A DNA stretch of 64,000 bases from Sternotherus odoratus (lineage: Eukaryota; Chordata; Testudines; Kinosternidae). The DNA lies in contig JAVMKO010000003.1 of NCBI GenBank assembly GCA_032164245.1, forward strand, positions 86,162,390 to 86,226,389. Direction: 5' to 3'. The position numbers and the translations under genes were made by a program. Below the pieces are notes generated by a model. That model did not search any database. It saw only the letters and a program-made list of their open reading frames with translations, and was not told the DNA's origin. How positions within the stretch are numbered: position 1 is the stretch's first letter; each line of letters starts with the position of its first letter. This document shows positions 23,341 to 36,099 of the stretch, piece by piece.

Positions 23341-24614
23341 CTCTGAGCTGTCAATTAAGCTGATGGGAGGAGCCCATTTGCACGAATGATCTTTTAAGGA
23401 GAGGAGAGTAAAACTATAAGATTCTTTACTTGATAATTCCTCAATCCAGATGAATGGAGTAAAAACCACCCACAGCCCATCTGGTATCGATTGGCCTCCT
23501 CTTTTGGGAGGGGCATAATAATTTCTGTAGAAGAACAGCTCATCACACTAATTTATGTCCCTCTCCTCTGTGGCAGTCGCAGAGGCTCACCATATAACTG
23601 CATGCAGCAACGCCCAAGCATACATAGAGTCTCAACACTTATCATTATGAATGTTCTGACCAGCTCTGGTACTGAGTCTGCACTGACATTGTATCGACTC
23701 TTTGCTAACTTTTTTTTAAGAGTGGTGGGGCGTGTTCAGCAGTCATTCCCAGCAGTCTTGGGGTTCATATACATATTGGGAACATGAACAGCTGTTAAGT
23801 GGTCAGGTTTGAGCACCTGGTCTCCTCTTCTATTCTATTCTATAGATCTTCCTCATCGCCATAATCGCTGAGCATCTACCAGGAGTACATTAATGGATGT
23901 AACTGACATCTGCCACATTTCATCTCCCCTTTCCCAGCTCAGGACAAACACACATGCTACGTGAGTCTATTGCAACTCTGAACTCAGTGGCAACGTTTGT
24001 GCTGGCAGACTTCTCAAATTAAAATGAAATGGGTTTGACTTGGTGCATATATTGTCTGTTAGGGATTTAAAAGTTATGAAATACTATAAAAGACAAAACA
24101 CTAATGATGCATAATAATCTACTCTAATAGTCAGCTCATAAGGAGCAAAAATGGGGCCAAAGGACAAGTCGCAGCGTGTTCTAGATCTCTTGCAAAAGGG
24201 ATACAAAGAAAAGTGAGACATCAGTGGGAAAACTGCCAAAAACAATGATTTTTTAACTTATTCTATCTGAATCAATTTATTTTCCATTAAATCACCATGA
24301 AAAAAATCAAATAGTGCTCAAAGTTTACATTTTAGGCCTTGGTAGTTGCCATTTCAATAAGATTTTTACAAAATAGCAGCTTAAAGCTCCTGTTAAAACT
24401 GAACTCTGTAACCCAGTCTTAACTTCGCTGCAGTGAATAGCTAATGATTTATTGTTGACACGGTGAGGAGCAGGAAGGGAATTGTGGGTTGTGTTTTTAA
24501 GTGATTATCACATCTTTTTATGGCTGTACTGCTCACAGTCCAGGTTTGGAGTACCAGTGGGGAGGGCAGAGGGGAAGTAGTTCTTCTTTATTTCTTCTGA
24601 GTTCTTTTTTATTT
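23341..24614. other. Unassigned DNA
   Basis: No gene recognised. Part of 23341-23900 may still belong to the LTR to its left. Confidence 0.35.
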
Positions 24615-24732
24615 ATTCCTGCCTCTGGATACTTCCACTGCATGCATCCGATGAAGTGGGTATTAGCCCACGAAAGCTTATGCTTCAATACTTTAGTTAG
24701 TCTTTAAGGTGCCACAGGACTCTTGGTACTTC
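24615..24732 (+). mobile_element. Penelope-like element 3' region fragment
   Basis: 'tacttccactgcatgcatcc', 'gatgaagtgggtattagccc', 'acgaaagcttatgcttcaat' and 'ctttaaggtgccacaggact' match the 3' non-coding part of the PLE seen antisense at 63020-63110 and 52684-52816. The terminal 'ccagactaacatggctacc' block is missing. Non-coding. Confidence 0.8.
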
Positions 24733-27700
24733 AGAGAAGAAGTAGGGAGGGATACCAGTGAAAAGCTGTAGCCTAAGTCCCCTCAACAAACAGGAGCTAA
24801 GGGGAGAAACTGTGGCTGTGATGAATTTGCAGAGTTTTAATATAGGGGGAACAAGTTGGATGCCAACATAATGAGTGTGAAATCCTGGCCAAAATAGACT
24901 CCATGGCAAAACTGTCTTTGGCTTCATTAGGCCTGCCGCTGATGTGACACTCCCCCTTACAACAAGCATGGTGTTGTGGGTGAGCCCTTATTTGGGTGAG
25001 GGGAAAATCATTAACTATCAACAAGTCCAGACACACCATCAAATGCTAAAGAGCCCCACGGGGGGTGGGGTGCGGTGGGGTGGTTATGTATTGATAGAAA
25101 AGCCAAAACATCATAAACCAAACTTTCACCCCTACATCTCAGCCGGGAGAGCATGGCTTATCCCATGCTCTCCTCTACGGAGGCTCTTTCCCCAGGGATT
25201 TTCCCAGGTCCAATCTCTGCCCCAGTATGGTCCTCTTGCCTCTACCAGTCTAAGAGCTTTCTCTGGAGCTAGGGGTCTGGGAGGTCTGACCACTGCAATT
25301 CTTCTCCAGGGACAGCAGGTGGTCCTTGCCAGGCTGGGAGTCCAGCCAGTGTCAGGGAGACACCCCCCCCCCCCCCCGGTTCAGACCTTCTTGGGTGCCT
25401 GCTGACTGCAGTCTATCTGTGAGGCTCCACTCTCTAGAAGCACCTCTTACAGGCTCTCCATTCTGGTGAGCTCCCCAGAGATCTTGTCCTTGAAGTTCCT
25501 CAGCTCAGCCCTCTTGGGAGCTCCTCTCCACAGGAGCTTCCCCTCTCCCTCAAAAATTTCCCTCTAGCTGACCTTTATTAGATCCAGGTGCTACTTTACT
25601 AATTAGTCACTTGGGGGACAGCAGTTGCCATTAGGTGGGGCCTTCACTAAGCAATCATGGGTAGGTTCGGCCTGTTGTCCTGTGGCAAAGCCCAATATTT
25701 CATTTTAAGAGTGTTAGGGGTTTATCCCTCCAGTCAGGTCCTAAATCAGAGGATTCATCTTTTCCGAGAAGTCAGATTTGTCTGTTTTCTGACAAGGCTT
25801 GATGAAACATTTTGGATCAGATTCAACATATCGTCTAGTCATTTTTACCAATGCTTAGTGTGTTTCTCATTGTGAATAGATAACAGTCTGCTTAAACTAT
25901 AGCAAGTTAAGTACTCTGAAGAGGAAAAGATCATGCTATCCATAGGCTGTCTGATAAGCACAGTTTATCTATCAGTAGTTTAGCAGACGAAAAAAAGGGT
26001 TAACAAACAAATATATATAATACATGAGTGAAGAATTCTTGTAGTTTAATAAATGAATATAGTGTGTTAGTTAGTAAGTACAGTGTGTGTAAAGTGAATA
26101 CTGTAGATTAGTAAGCCAAGGCCGTAGTTTAATAAATGGATAGATTCAGTACAGAAGTTCAGGAAGCCGATATGGTTGTTGAGTAGCTGAATAGATACAG
26201 TAAATAGATAAACAAACACAGCACCTTTCTTTTTTGAATCTGGAAAAAAGCAGTTCACATGAATTCTGCCAGCAGAAGCACCCCCTGATTCTTCTGACAA
26301 CATAAGTTAGAGGTAAGCCAACCCCCCTGCTGCTTTGCAATACAAACTGAATGGGAAAATTAATGGTAAATTACAACCAGCATGCATGATATTGTGGGCA
26401 GTCTTAAAATCTGCTAGTAGTTGCAAGATCAAAGCGTTTTACTTTCAGTGGATGTAACAGGAAGCTATTATGAATGCTTCTCTAATGAACCATATCCAAT
26501 AGTGCTGTTTTTGAAAATACTGTGCAGAAAAAACTGCTGCATACTTAAATCCAAAAGGGACTATTTTTCTCTCAGACTATTTCTGATCCCGTGAATCTGC
26601 CATGGACCAAACCTTGCTGATGTTATTCAGATAAAACTCATGCTGATGTAAAGTACAAAGATTGCTGGATTTAATCCTAATAAGGAGGAGAATGTTCACT
26701 GAGATATTCACTATATATTTCAGGTACGTTAGTGGAGGAGATCTCTGTTTGAAAGCAATCCACTCCCACTTTCACCTCTCCTCCCTCCCTGGAAAAGCAC
26801 CTCCAATTAATCAAAACCATTGTAAAAAATTAATCTAGTTCTTCTCTGATATCCCCTTCAGCCAAGCATTTTCATTACACTGATATCAAATTATCATCCA
26901 GGAATAGTGCGTAAATCCTGCTATATGCATTTGTTAAAACCTCCCTTCTATATGAGCAGAGAACATATGGTTTGCAATGTACAATTGTACTTTCATAAAA
27001 GCATTTATGCAAATAATATAAGAGCCTAGTGAGTGGTTTGCACTGTACTCTTATACTATCAACTGGAGCTATATCAGACATATGGGGGCGAGGGATTCAC
27101 CCCAGCCGGAGGGTATTGTTAGTCAGTTTTTCTTCACTAAAGAAATATGATCAAAGTTCAGAGTTAATTTTTCTAAACAGTGGAATGGGTGAGGCTTGTT
27201 GTGAAAGAGGCCCACATTTGCTCTTCTTGTACCCATTTCAGGTTCACTGCACTCTGACAGGCTCAAATCTGCATGAGAATATTGTCTTGGCTGCTTGCCA
27301 CAGAACATCACTGCTACATAGCAGTGGCATTAGCTGCCTTATGTAACCAGGGTATTGTTTCGCATTGGAAAATCCTTCCCTCCTGCTGGGGAGTGGCTCC
27401 ATGGCAGCCTATGAATATTACTCCACCAGCTAAACTCCGTCTGCAAATGACATCCTACGTCACTGGACTCTACCAACGTTTGCAGTCTTCAGGACGTGCA
27501 TCCGTCTACCTGTGGAAACTGCTTAAGGCTGACTGTGAAGCTTTGGCAAGTTAAGCTGACTGCAAGTGGCCTCAGACTTGAATTATCTACTGTCAAATAT
27601 TCACTTCAGATATCTCTTGAGTGAAACTGCAAATGGGAGTCTATTAAAGTTTCACATTTTCCCACTGAAATGCCGTAGATTAGAAAGGCTTTCAAAAGAC

Positions 27701-27943
27701 CCTGATTGCTGAATGTGCCGATCTGTAATGTGACATCTTTTCATCTGTGATAATAAAACTTTGTGTCTAGTCAAGTAAATGCTCCGTTCTTGCAATCAAG
27801 ACTGAAGCAATACAACTGCAGCCTGTTGAACTACTGGCAGAATTGAATTTAAAGAGAGGCTGATTGATCTGGGGCTAAAATGGCAAAGTCTTCTGGATTT
27901 GTCATGGTTATGATAGATTTCATGCAATTAATATAGAAGCCGA
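24733..27943. other. Unassigned DNA with a GC-richer block
   Basis: 24974-25640 is GC-richer than its surroundings, has a C15-16 run at 25362-25378 and 'gacctttattagatccagg' near 25577. It may be an LTR, but I could not define the ends. 26041-26063 ('gtagtttaataaatgaata') is partly repeated at 26124-26146. No gene or RNA found; the 153-residue frame at 24944-25405 has no domain. Confidence 0.35.
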
Positions 27944-28008
27944 GAATGTAGGGCTGGAAGAGACTTCAAGAGGTCATCTTGCATCCCCCTATGCTGATTA
28001 GAGTATTA
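27944..28008 (-). mobile_element. CR1 LINE 3' end scrap, antisense
   Basis: 'gtagggctggaagagacttc' then 'aagaggtcatcttgcatcc' is the inverted CR1 3' end. Confidence 0.75.
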
Positions 28009-28072
28009 TGCATAGTATTATTTCAAAATGTTAGTATAATCTGCTGGGCTGTTCCTCTGATTTGCGCCTCAA

Positions 28073-28331
28073 AGGCTACTTCTGCACTGAAAACAAGAAG
28101 AAGAAGAAGAAGAAAAGACCAGTGGCAGATTCTCAGAGCCTGGGTTAACTGACTCAGGCTTGTGGAGCTTAAAAATAGCAGGGCACATGCTCAGGCTCCC
28201 GGACCTCACTGCCTTTCAGACCTCAGACTACAGCACAAGCCCCAGGGACTGCACTGCTATTTTAAGCTATAAATTGACCTGGGCTCTGAAACTCATTGCC
28301 ATTGGTCTTTTCTTGCTGTGTAGATGTACCC
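28073..28331. mobile_element. Harbinger-type MITE
   Basis: The left 'ggctacttctgcactgaaaa' and the inverse of the right end 'ttgctgtgtagatgtaccc' form imperfect terminal inverted repeats. Internal inverted segments ('gagcttaaaaatagcaggg' against 'ctgctattttaagctat') support a fold-back structure. An (AAG)n run sits at 28096-28116. Non-coding. Confidence 0.68.
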
Positions 28332-30462
28332 AAACATTGTTTCACCTTTCTCTCTGTCCCGTTTGCAAGGTCTGTGAACATTGTTTGAACCATAATTTCT
28401 TCTGGTAAGTATGAAAACATACCACTGTATGTGTGTAAGGTGAACTTGGAGGAATGGAGGACACTTACAAGCTATCAAGACCCCTCACATCTTTTCTACT
28501 ATGTTTTACAGCAAAATATCCCTGCATTGTTAGGTCCTGTACTATTTCTTTGGAGGCCTGAGAATGTGATATAACAAGAAGGTGATAACTGAGCTGCAGC
28601 TCTTACAGTCCCAAGAGATGCTAATATCCTCTATGAAGTGGGAAGTGAGGATCTCATCATTTTTTAAGTTTTAGGGTTAATTTGCTATTTTTTAACATTA
28701 AAATTCCCTGGAAAAGCCAAAAACTCTCTCTCCCCCCCTCTCTGTTTTTGCCTTTTATATAAACATATTCATATTATATATACAAATATATATACACACA
28801 AGTTGCATTGCAATTTTTCTTCAAGAATTGAAGAGCATTTGGAAGAAAAAGAAAGAAAGAAAGAAAGATTATAAAAATATAGAATTTCCTAAAAATAACT
28901 CAAATACCTCTATTTCCAGTGCTCCATAATAAAGCAATGTGAGGATTTGCCTGTATGTAATTAATTAGTTACAGAAGTGACACTTTCATTTAGAAAAGTA
29001 GTAAAATGCATCACATGCCTGTACTGTGGAGGCTGAATATAACATAGTGAAGAGGTCAGTGCTGACACTTAAAATACTCTTCCCTTTTCCCCTTTGTCGG
29101 TGTGCAGAATTACATGTACTGGTGTTTTATTTTTCTCTCCGTGCTTGTATTCAGTAGTCAGAGAGTACTGAGAACTGATTCTTTGCTGACCCCTGAGGCA
29201 CATTTTTAAAATGGAATGCCTCACTCTTTGCAAGGGAAAGATAGCTGAAAAGAATGTACAAAGTGGTGAATATTTAGAAAACCATAGTTTTATAATGTCC
29301 TGGGCGTCATCCATTTAGTTTTCAATGTTAACATCTTGAATTAAATAGCTTTATATTAAATTTATATGCCTCCACCAGAACCTTTAACCCTAGATCCCTC
29401 CACATTTTGAATGTGAGAGGTCAGATTTTAATTTCCATATCCAACTGCACCATTACATTATAAGTTATTACCATTTTGGTCTGGGTTGGCAGCAAAACCA
29501 GAAGGGGCCTATTTTTTTGGTTCTGCATCAAAGAAGGATGAAATCTCAAAAGAAAAGTCTTTCTCATGGGATATCCACCCAAAGATACTGAAAATCTAAT
29601 GACAACATCTGATTTTATGAGATTTCTGCTACTTTGATACAAAATCTCAGGAGATCCGTTTATGACATTTTTGGTACTGTCAAATCTGGATCTTAAAACT
29701 TAGCTGTGATTCAGACGCTAATCAAAAACCTTAGTTTAAACCTAATCCAGCCTGAGATTGACTTGGCCCATAGACTTTATATAGTACAGCCTGAAAAAAA
29801 TACCTGTGTGGAGAATTGAAATGATAAGAGGGAAACCAGTAAATTGGAAATATTGACAATATAAAGGAATAAGGTATCTGAAAAACATGTGCACTGAAGA
29901 TATATTTGTCACATTTAAATATATTATGAAGAAATATGAACTTGAGAGGTTTTGGAAATACAGTATAACACCAGTGGTAAAGGATTCTTTACTGTTACAT
30001 GAGTCATTCATTTCTATATTCATTAAAATACTCATAGTGCAAGAAATAAGATTGTCTAAGAACTATACATTCTTGAACGATCAGGATAATTACCAATGTA
30101 GCTCACAAATAATATACGGGAAAGAGTTTTGGGGAAAGAATATGATGATACCGAATGGTGCCTTTTAATAGACACCTGATATAAACCTTCATTCATATGA
30201 GGTAACTTCAAACAGCTGTTCTTCAAAACAGTAAGTTGTACTGTTTACACAAAATGGGATTAAAGGATAGATAATGTTGTATTTTGTCACATTTCCAACA
30301 TAATATGGAATTGTTTACATATTTAAATATCTATGTCTATATTGTTATTACCAGTGTTATTATTAGTGGACATGATCCTATAGAAGCATGGATTAGAGGA
30401 CTGGCAGGTACTGGTATATATAAATATTTGAGATCTATATAATAAAATACATAATAATTTAG
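28332..30462. other. Unassigned AT-rich DNA
   Basis: Microsatellites: a (TA)/(CA) mix at 28770-28800 and (GAAA)n at 28847-28868. No gene or repeat family recognised. Confidence 0.4.
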
Positions 30463-30887
30463 GGCCATATTCATAGATTTTAAGGCCAGTAGGGACTTTA
30501 TGATTATCTAGACTGATGCCTTGCTTAACATAGTCCAGAGAACATCACCTAATTTCTGACTCAAACCTATGACTTCTATTTAAAAGATAGCATATCTTTT
30601 AGAAAGATATCCAGTAATGATTTAAGACTTCAAGTGATAGAGAATCCACCAGGTCCGGACCCGAGGTAAGTTATGCCAATGGTTAATTACCCTTGCAGTT
30701 GAAAATTGGCATTGTTATGTGTACTCTTAATTTGTCTCACTTCAGCTTCCTACCAGTGGATCTCATCATGCTTTTTTTCTGCTAGATTAAAGAGTCATCT
30801 TATATCAGAAATTTCTTTCCCATATAGGTACTTGTAGAAAATGATGAAGTCCCATCTTAACCTTCTCTTGGCTACATTTAATAGATT

Positions 30888-32033
30888 AAGATGAGGAATG
30901 CTTGTGGCACCTTAGAGAGTAACCAGTTAATTTCAGCATAAGCTTTTGTGAGCTATAGCCCACTTCATCGAATGCATAGAATGGAACAGAAGTAAGATGT
31001 ATTTATATACAAAGAAAGAAAAAAAAAGTTGTACATTACCATATCAGTTCTTAGAGGCTGTTCATTTTGAACAGAACACCATTAGCCGTCACCTTCAGCC
31101 CCCAACTTAAACCTCTTCAGTGCATCATCAATGACCTACAACCTATCCTGAAAGATGATCCCTCACTCTCACATATCTTGGGAGACAGACCAGTTCTCGC
31201 TTACAGACACCCACAACCTGAAACAAATACTCACCGGCAACCATATACTACACAACAAAAGCACTAACCCAGGTACCTATCCTTGTAACAAAGCCCGATG
31301 CCAACTCTCTCCACATATCCATTCAACTGACACAATCATAGGACCTAATCCCATCAGCCACACCATCAGAGGCTCATTCACCTGCACATCTACCAATGTG
31401 ATATATGCCGTCATTGCCAGCACTGCCCCTCTGCTATGTACATTGGCCAAACCGTCCAGTCTCTATGCAAAAGAATAAATGGACACAAATCTGACATCAG
31501 GAATCATAACATTCAAAAACCAGTAGGAGAACACTTCATCCTCCCTGGGCAGTCTATTGGAGACTTGAAGGTGTCAATTTTAAAACAGAAAAACTTCCAA
31601 AACAGACTACAACGAGAAGCTGAGGAACTGGAATTATTTTTTAAATTGGACACTATTAACCAAGGGTTAAACAGGGACTAGGAGTGGCTTTGTCATTACA
31701 CTAATTGAATGCATTTCCCTGTTAAGTTCCCTTCAAAGATTCTTATCACCTGATAGGCACAGATCCACTATAAAAGGTTTTTTCCTCCTGCTGATAATGG
31801 CCCATCCAAATTAAACAGCCTCTTAGAATTAGTATGGTAATGTACAACTTTTTTTTTTTTTTTTGCTTTTTGTGTATGTAAATACATCTTACTTCTGTTC
31901 CATTCTATGCATCCGATGAAGTGGGCTATAGCCCATGAAAGCTTATGCTGAAATAAAATGGTTAGTCTCTAAAGTACCACAAGTATTCCTCATCTTATTT
32001 ACGGATACAGACTAACACGGCTGCTAATCTTAA
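30888..32033 (+). mobile_element. Penelope-like element with inverted end repeats
   Basis: A complete insertion of 1146 bp flanked by the exact 14-bp duplication 'acatttaatagatt' (30874-30887 and 32034-32047), inside antisense CR1. The left arm 30888-31010 is an inverted copy of 31873-31996 ('ccgatgaagtgggctatagc', 'gtctctaaagtaccacaagt'). Between them lie the C-terminal part of the PLE protein (31067-31681) and a 3' UTR with a T17 run at 31849-31865. The 3' end is 'ctaacacggctgctaatc'. The RT core is absent, so the copy is 5' truncated and then fold-back capped. Confidence 0.88.
31067..31681 (+). pseudogene. PLE protein C-terminus with GIY-YIG nuclease, frameshifted
   Basis: Parts: the end of RT/linker (LKPLQCIINDLQPILKDDPS, GDRPVLAYRHPQ; frame of 31067); a Cys-containing linker (NPGTYPCNKARCQLSPHI, then STNVIYAV; frame of 31155); and the GIY-YIG endonuclease (MYIGQTVQSLCKRINGHKSD, KPVGEHF; frame of 31436). 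Two frameshifts, near 31200 and 31430, break it. The nuclease nicks target DNA for PLE retrotransposition. The catalytic-type residues Tyr (VIY), YIG, Arg, His and Glu (GEHF) can still be read. The copy is not functional. Confidence 0.85.
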
Positions 32034-32673
32034 ACATTTAATAGATTGAATCTTATATTTTAAGGCAGTTTTCCAGACCTTGCATCATTCTCATAGTGCT
32101 TTTTGAACCCTTTCCATTTCTGAAGTGTGGACATGAGAACTGGACAGAGTGTTCTCACTAATGCCATATACAGGGGTAATGTCACTTCCCTACTCCTATT
32201 TGATAATCTTCTGCTTCCACATTCAAGGATCACATTAGCCCTCTGAGTTAGAATACTGCACAGGTGGCTCATTATTAAGAGGTTATCTACCATGATCTAG
32301 ACGTCCTTTCCAGTGTCCTGCATTCCACTACATTTGAAATTTTGACTTATATTCTTTGTTCCTAGATATATGACCTTGCATTTGGCTGTATTCAAACATA
32401 CATTCACTTTACCAAGTGATTCAGCATAGTCTATATAACTGACCTCTCCCCATCACTGTTTACCACTAACTCATGTTGAGTAGTACATTATTCTGCAAGT
32501 AGCCATATTGACTAATAGTGGAGTAAGTTACTACTCAGTGTCCATCTCCACATCTCCTTCCCCCATCTCCCAGGCCTTGCTACCTGTCAAAAATATTATT
32601 AGGTTGGTTTGGCATAATTTGTTCTTGACAAATCAATGCTAACTGCTACTTATCAAAATATTATCTTCTAGGT

Positions 32674-33275
32674 CAGGGGTCGGGAACCTATGGCTCGCGA
32701 GCCAGGTGTGGCTCTTTTGAGACTGTGATCTGGCTCGCGGCGCTATTCTGACCACGAGGCTGGGGGGCAGGGGAGGCGGCGTGGCGTGGCGCTGCGCTGA
32801 CTGCGAGGCTGGGGGGCGGGGGAGGCGGCGCGGCGCAGCGTGGCGCTGCGCTGACCGCGAGGCTGGGGGGCGTGTCGCTCTTCTTCCCTCGCTGGAGTCG
32901 GGTCACAGCAGCGTGACCCAGCGAACAAGTGGGGGGGGAAGCAGTGTGCAAGGGGGTGTTGGAGGAAGGCTGGGCTGGGAGCGGGGGTAAGCCATGTGCA
33001 AGGGGGCATTGGGGGGAGGCTGGGCTGGGAGCGGGGGTAAGCGGTGTGGGGGAGAGACCGGGCTGGGTGGGTCAGTTGGGGGGTGGGTGGGAGGGAAGGA
33101 GATTTTGGGGGGAGAGACCGGGCTGAGTGGGTCAGTTGGGGGTGGGTGGGAGGGAAGGAGAGCGCGGCCGGAGCGGCGGCGGCGGCGGCGGCGGGGGGGG
33201 AGGGAAGGAGAGCGCGACCGGGGCGGGGGGGGGCTATTATATGGCTCTCTGACTCAAAAAGGTTCCAGACCCCTG
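32674..33275. mobile_element. Non-autonomous hAT element
   Basis: 602 bp, flanked by the exact 8-bp duplication 'ttctaggt' (32666-32673 and 33276-33283), as hAT transposases make. The termini are CAGGGGTCGGGAACC and the inverse of GGTTCCAGACCCCTG (one mismatch). Subterminal 'atggctcgcgagcc' and 'tatggctctctgactc' fit the family. The core is very GC-rich: a repeat of 'gcgctgcgctgaccgcgagg' (about three units at 32745-32875), two units around 'gctgggctgggagcggggg' (32965-33040), two around 'gagaccgggctg', and (CGG)n at 33172-33193. It has no transposase. Six ORFs here are artefacts. Confidence 0.92.
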
Positions 33276-33724
33276 TTCTAGGTGGTGGTAAATTGATTGC
33301 TTAATTATTGACACCATTTTCTTTCTGAGTACTGAATTTAAGTTGACTGGTCTGTAATTCCCCAGCTGTCCTTATTTCCCTTTTTATTGATTGGTGCTAT
33401 ATGTTCCAGTCATCTGGAATCTTTCCAGTCTTTCATGACTTTTCAGAGATAATCACTAATGGCTCAATCAGCTCCTTGAGTATTCTAGAATGTATTTCAT
33501 CAGGCCCTGGTGACTTGAAGACACGTAATTTACTTCAGTAATTTTGAATGTGTTCTTTCCTATATTAGTCTCTGATCCTACATAATTTTCACTGCCATTT
33601 GCTATGTTAGATGTCCAATTGCTACTAACCTTTTTGGTGAAAACTGAAACAAGTCATTTAGCACTTCTGCCATTTCCACATTTTCTGTTATTGTTTCCCC
33701 CTTCACCCCCATTGTGTAGTGGGC

Positions 33725-33988
33725 CTACCCTGTCCTTGGTCTTCCTCTTGCTTCAAAGTATTTGTAGAATGTTTTCTTTTTACCCTTTATATCTCTAGCT
33801 AGCTTAATCTCATTTTGTGCTTTGACCTTTCTAATTCTGTCCCTACATACTTGTGTTATTTGTTTATAATCATCCTTTATAATTTGACCTAGTTTCCACT
33901 TTCTGTCAGACTCTTTTCTGAGTTTCAGATCATTGAAGATCTCCTGGGTAAGCCAGGGTGGTCTCTTGCCATACTTCCTAGCTTTCAT
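33725..33988 (-). pseudogene. CR1 ORF2 fragment, region before RT
   Basis: An 87-residue open frame: [62 protein letters not shown]. This is the linker between the endonuclease and reverse transcriptase of CR1 ORF2, where the conserved PPWL and DIKGNKK-like blocks occur. The rest of the ORF on both sides is out of frame or lost. The ATG is not a true start. Confidence 0.85.
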
Positions 33989-34330
33989 ACGCAGTGGAAT
34001 AGTTTGCTCTTGTGCCCTTAATAATATCTCTTTGTAAAACTGCCAACGCTCTCAAACTGTTTTTTCCCTTAGACTTGCTTCCCATGCGATCTTACCTACC
34101 AACTTCCTGAGTTTGGTAAAGTTTTCCTTCTTGAAATCCATTATCTTTATTGTGCTGTTTCTCTCCTAGCCATCCTTTGGAATCCTGAACTCTACCCTTT
34201 CATGATCACTTTCACCCAAGCTGCCTTCCATTTTCAATTCTCAATGAGTTCTTCCCTATTTGTCAAAATAAAACCTAGAACCGCCACTCCCCTATTAGCT
34301 TTCTCCATCTTCTGAAATAAAAAAAAATGG

Positions 34331-34783
34331 TCTCAAATACATTCATATAATAATGAAAGGAAAGGGAAGTAAACACAAACCAGTTAGTGCTTTGCCCTTG
34401 AATGGATGAAGGGAACAAGAGTCTCTATTCCGCTGGGGGCACACAGACCATAAACAGATCATGGACAAGGTTGAGCTATGGCTCCACTCCACTATGCACT
34501 AGTTATTTTCATTGGTAAGGACAAGGCAAGCTTCATCCAACAAAAATCTAAACTGGTAAGGTACAGCTTCTATGTGCCTGGGGCTCCAGCAAGCCTCCTT
34601 ATGCTCTCTTTCAGGCAGTGCAGCTCTAGAAGGCACAAGATAGCTCTCTATAGCTTGTTGTCCTATGTATTGAGGATTGGCTAACATGTAATATGTAGTT
34701 AATGAGCATAATTTTTGTACTGGATTTCAATTGAGTTACACTGACGTAAAATTGGAGTAAAACAGTGGAGAAACAAACCGTAG

Positions 34784-34814
<31 letters not shown>

Positions 34815-35700
34815 AACTTTTTATGAAAATGGGTGTGCAAGACAGTGAAATGTTAGATAGTAATTAAATTACTTACATGAAAAGAAAAGGGAGCCTTAAA
34901 AATTAGAATTAAGGTTTGGTTCAAATAAAGATACAAATAATAATTTCCTTCTCCTCCCCCACATGTTATCTCAATATTGTTGTCCTGGAAGTCTTGTAAG
35001 AATTGTCTTTCTTTCAGGATTTCCTACTTTTTTTAAAACACTAGAAATATGGAGTAAGTATCTTGTGAAATATGAGCTGTACAATCATTTGTTACAGTGA
35101 GAATTGCAATTTAAATCCAATTCACATTTTATTAAACATCCGCCTTTAAATATGAGAAATATGGAATAAAAAAAGGTTTTAAATTGAAAATGGGGAAAGC
35201 CAAATCATGTTCCTTTCTAGGATCATTTGTGAGCTGCTTAAGCATTCACCTGCTTCTTATTCCATACCTGAAGTCCTAATACCCTGTTTATGACAACAGT
35301 CATTTCCATAGCAACCATTTGGGTCATGATACAAATAGAATTTAATGACTTCAGGTGGGGAAAAAAGCAACAGAGCAGATGAACTCTTAAAAGCAAATAT
35401 ACAGATTTTGTATAAATATCCCTAGTACAGTAATAGTAAAAAGTAGGAAGAAATAAATATTGATTCTTATGCTATATAGAAGCAAAATAATCTCCTACTA
35501 AAGTGTACTCCAAGAGGCACCTCTGGGTCTTTAGTTAAAGAATTATGGAAAAAAATAAAATTCTGCTTCAGTTAATATATAAATCAAAACCTGAAACTTT
35601 AAGCTTGCCACTTCCTGGATACAAAAATAACCTAACTGTGGATACCGGTAACTCCATAATGGCCAAGCTCTGACTTCCCCACTCTCCTCTTGTAGGCATG
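34331..35700. other. Unassigned AT-rich DNA
   Basis: Contains a (TA)n(CA)n microsatellite at 34783-34814. No gene recognised. Confidence 0.4.
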
Positions 35701-36099
35701 GAGGCCTGGTCCCCATTACGGCTTAATGTCGACTTTAGCATCATTAAGTCGAAATAAAACTGTACCCGTCCTCACACGGCCGCCATTTGCATCAATTTAA
35801 AGGGACCTCAAAATCGATTTCTGTACTCCTCCCTAACAAGAAGAGTAGCACTGAAATCGACCTCTCTGGGTCGATTGTGGAGTAGTGAGGATGCATGGGG
35901 CTGTTATTGGTCTCCAGCGGCTGTCCCACAATGCTCCACTGTGATCACTCTGGACAGCCTCACTGCTCCACTGTGACCGCTCTGGACAACACTCTCAACT
36001 CGCTGCTCTGGCCAGGTAGACAGGAAAAGCCCTGGGAACATTTGAATTTCATTTCCTGTTTGGCCAGCATGGCAAGCTCACCTGCACAGGTCAATCGCC

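Larger units (their letters stand above)
30463..34330 (-). mobile_element. CR1-clade LINE, antisense, split by PLE and hAT
   Basis: Three segments, 30463-30887, 32034-32673 and 33276-34330, join into one antisense CR1. From left to right they show the inverted 3' end ('catagattttaaggccagta'), the ORF2 C-terminus ('gagaatccaccaggtccgg', 'acattagccctctgagtta'), a poorly kept RT ('ttgactggtctgtaattccc', 'tcatcaggccctggtgact') and the pre-RT region (33725-33988). About 2.2 kb of CR1 remains. The PLE at 30888-32033 and the hAT at 32674-33275 inserted after it. The copy is old and has no open ORF2. Confidence 0.88.

Noticed and set aside
24944..25405. 153-residue open frame with a proline run
   Set aside because: The proline run comes from a poly-C tract; the block looks like non-coding insertion DNA.
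32688..33304. Six overlapping GC-rich frames
   Set aside because: All lie inside the non-autonomous hAT element and are due to its tandem repeats.
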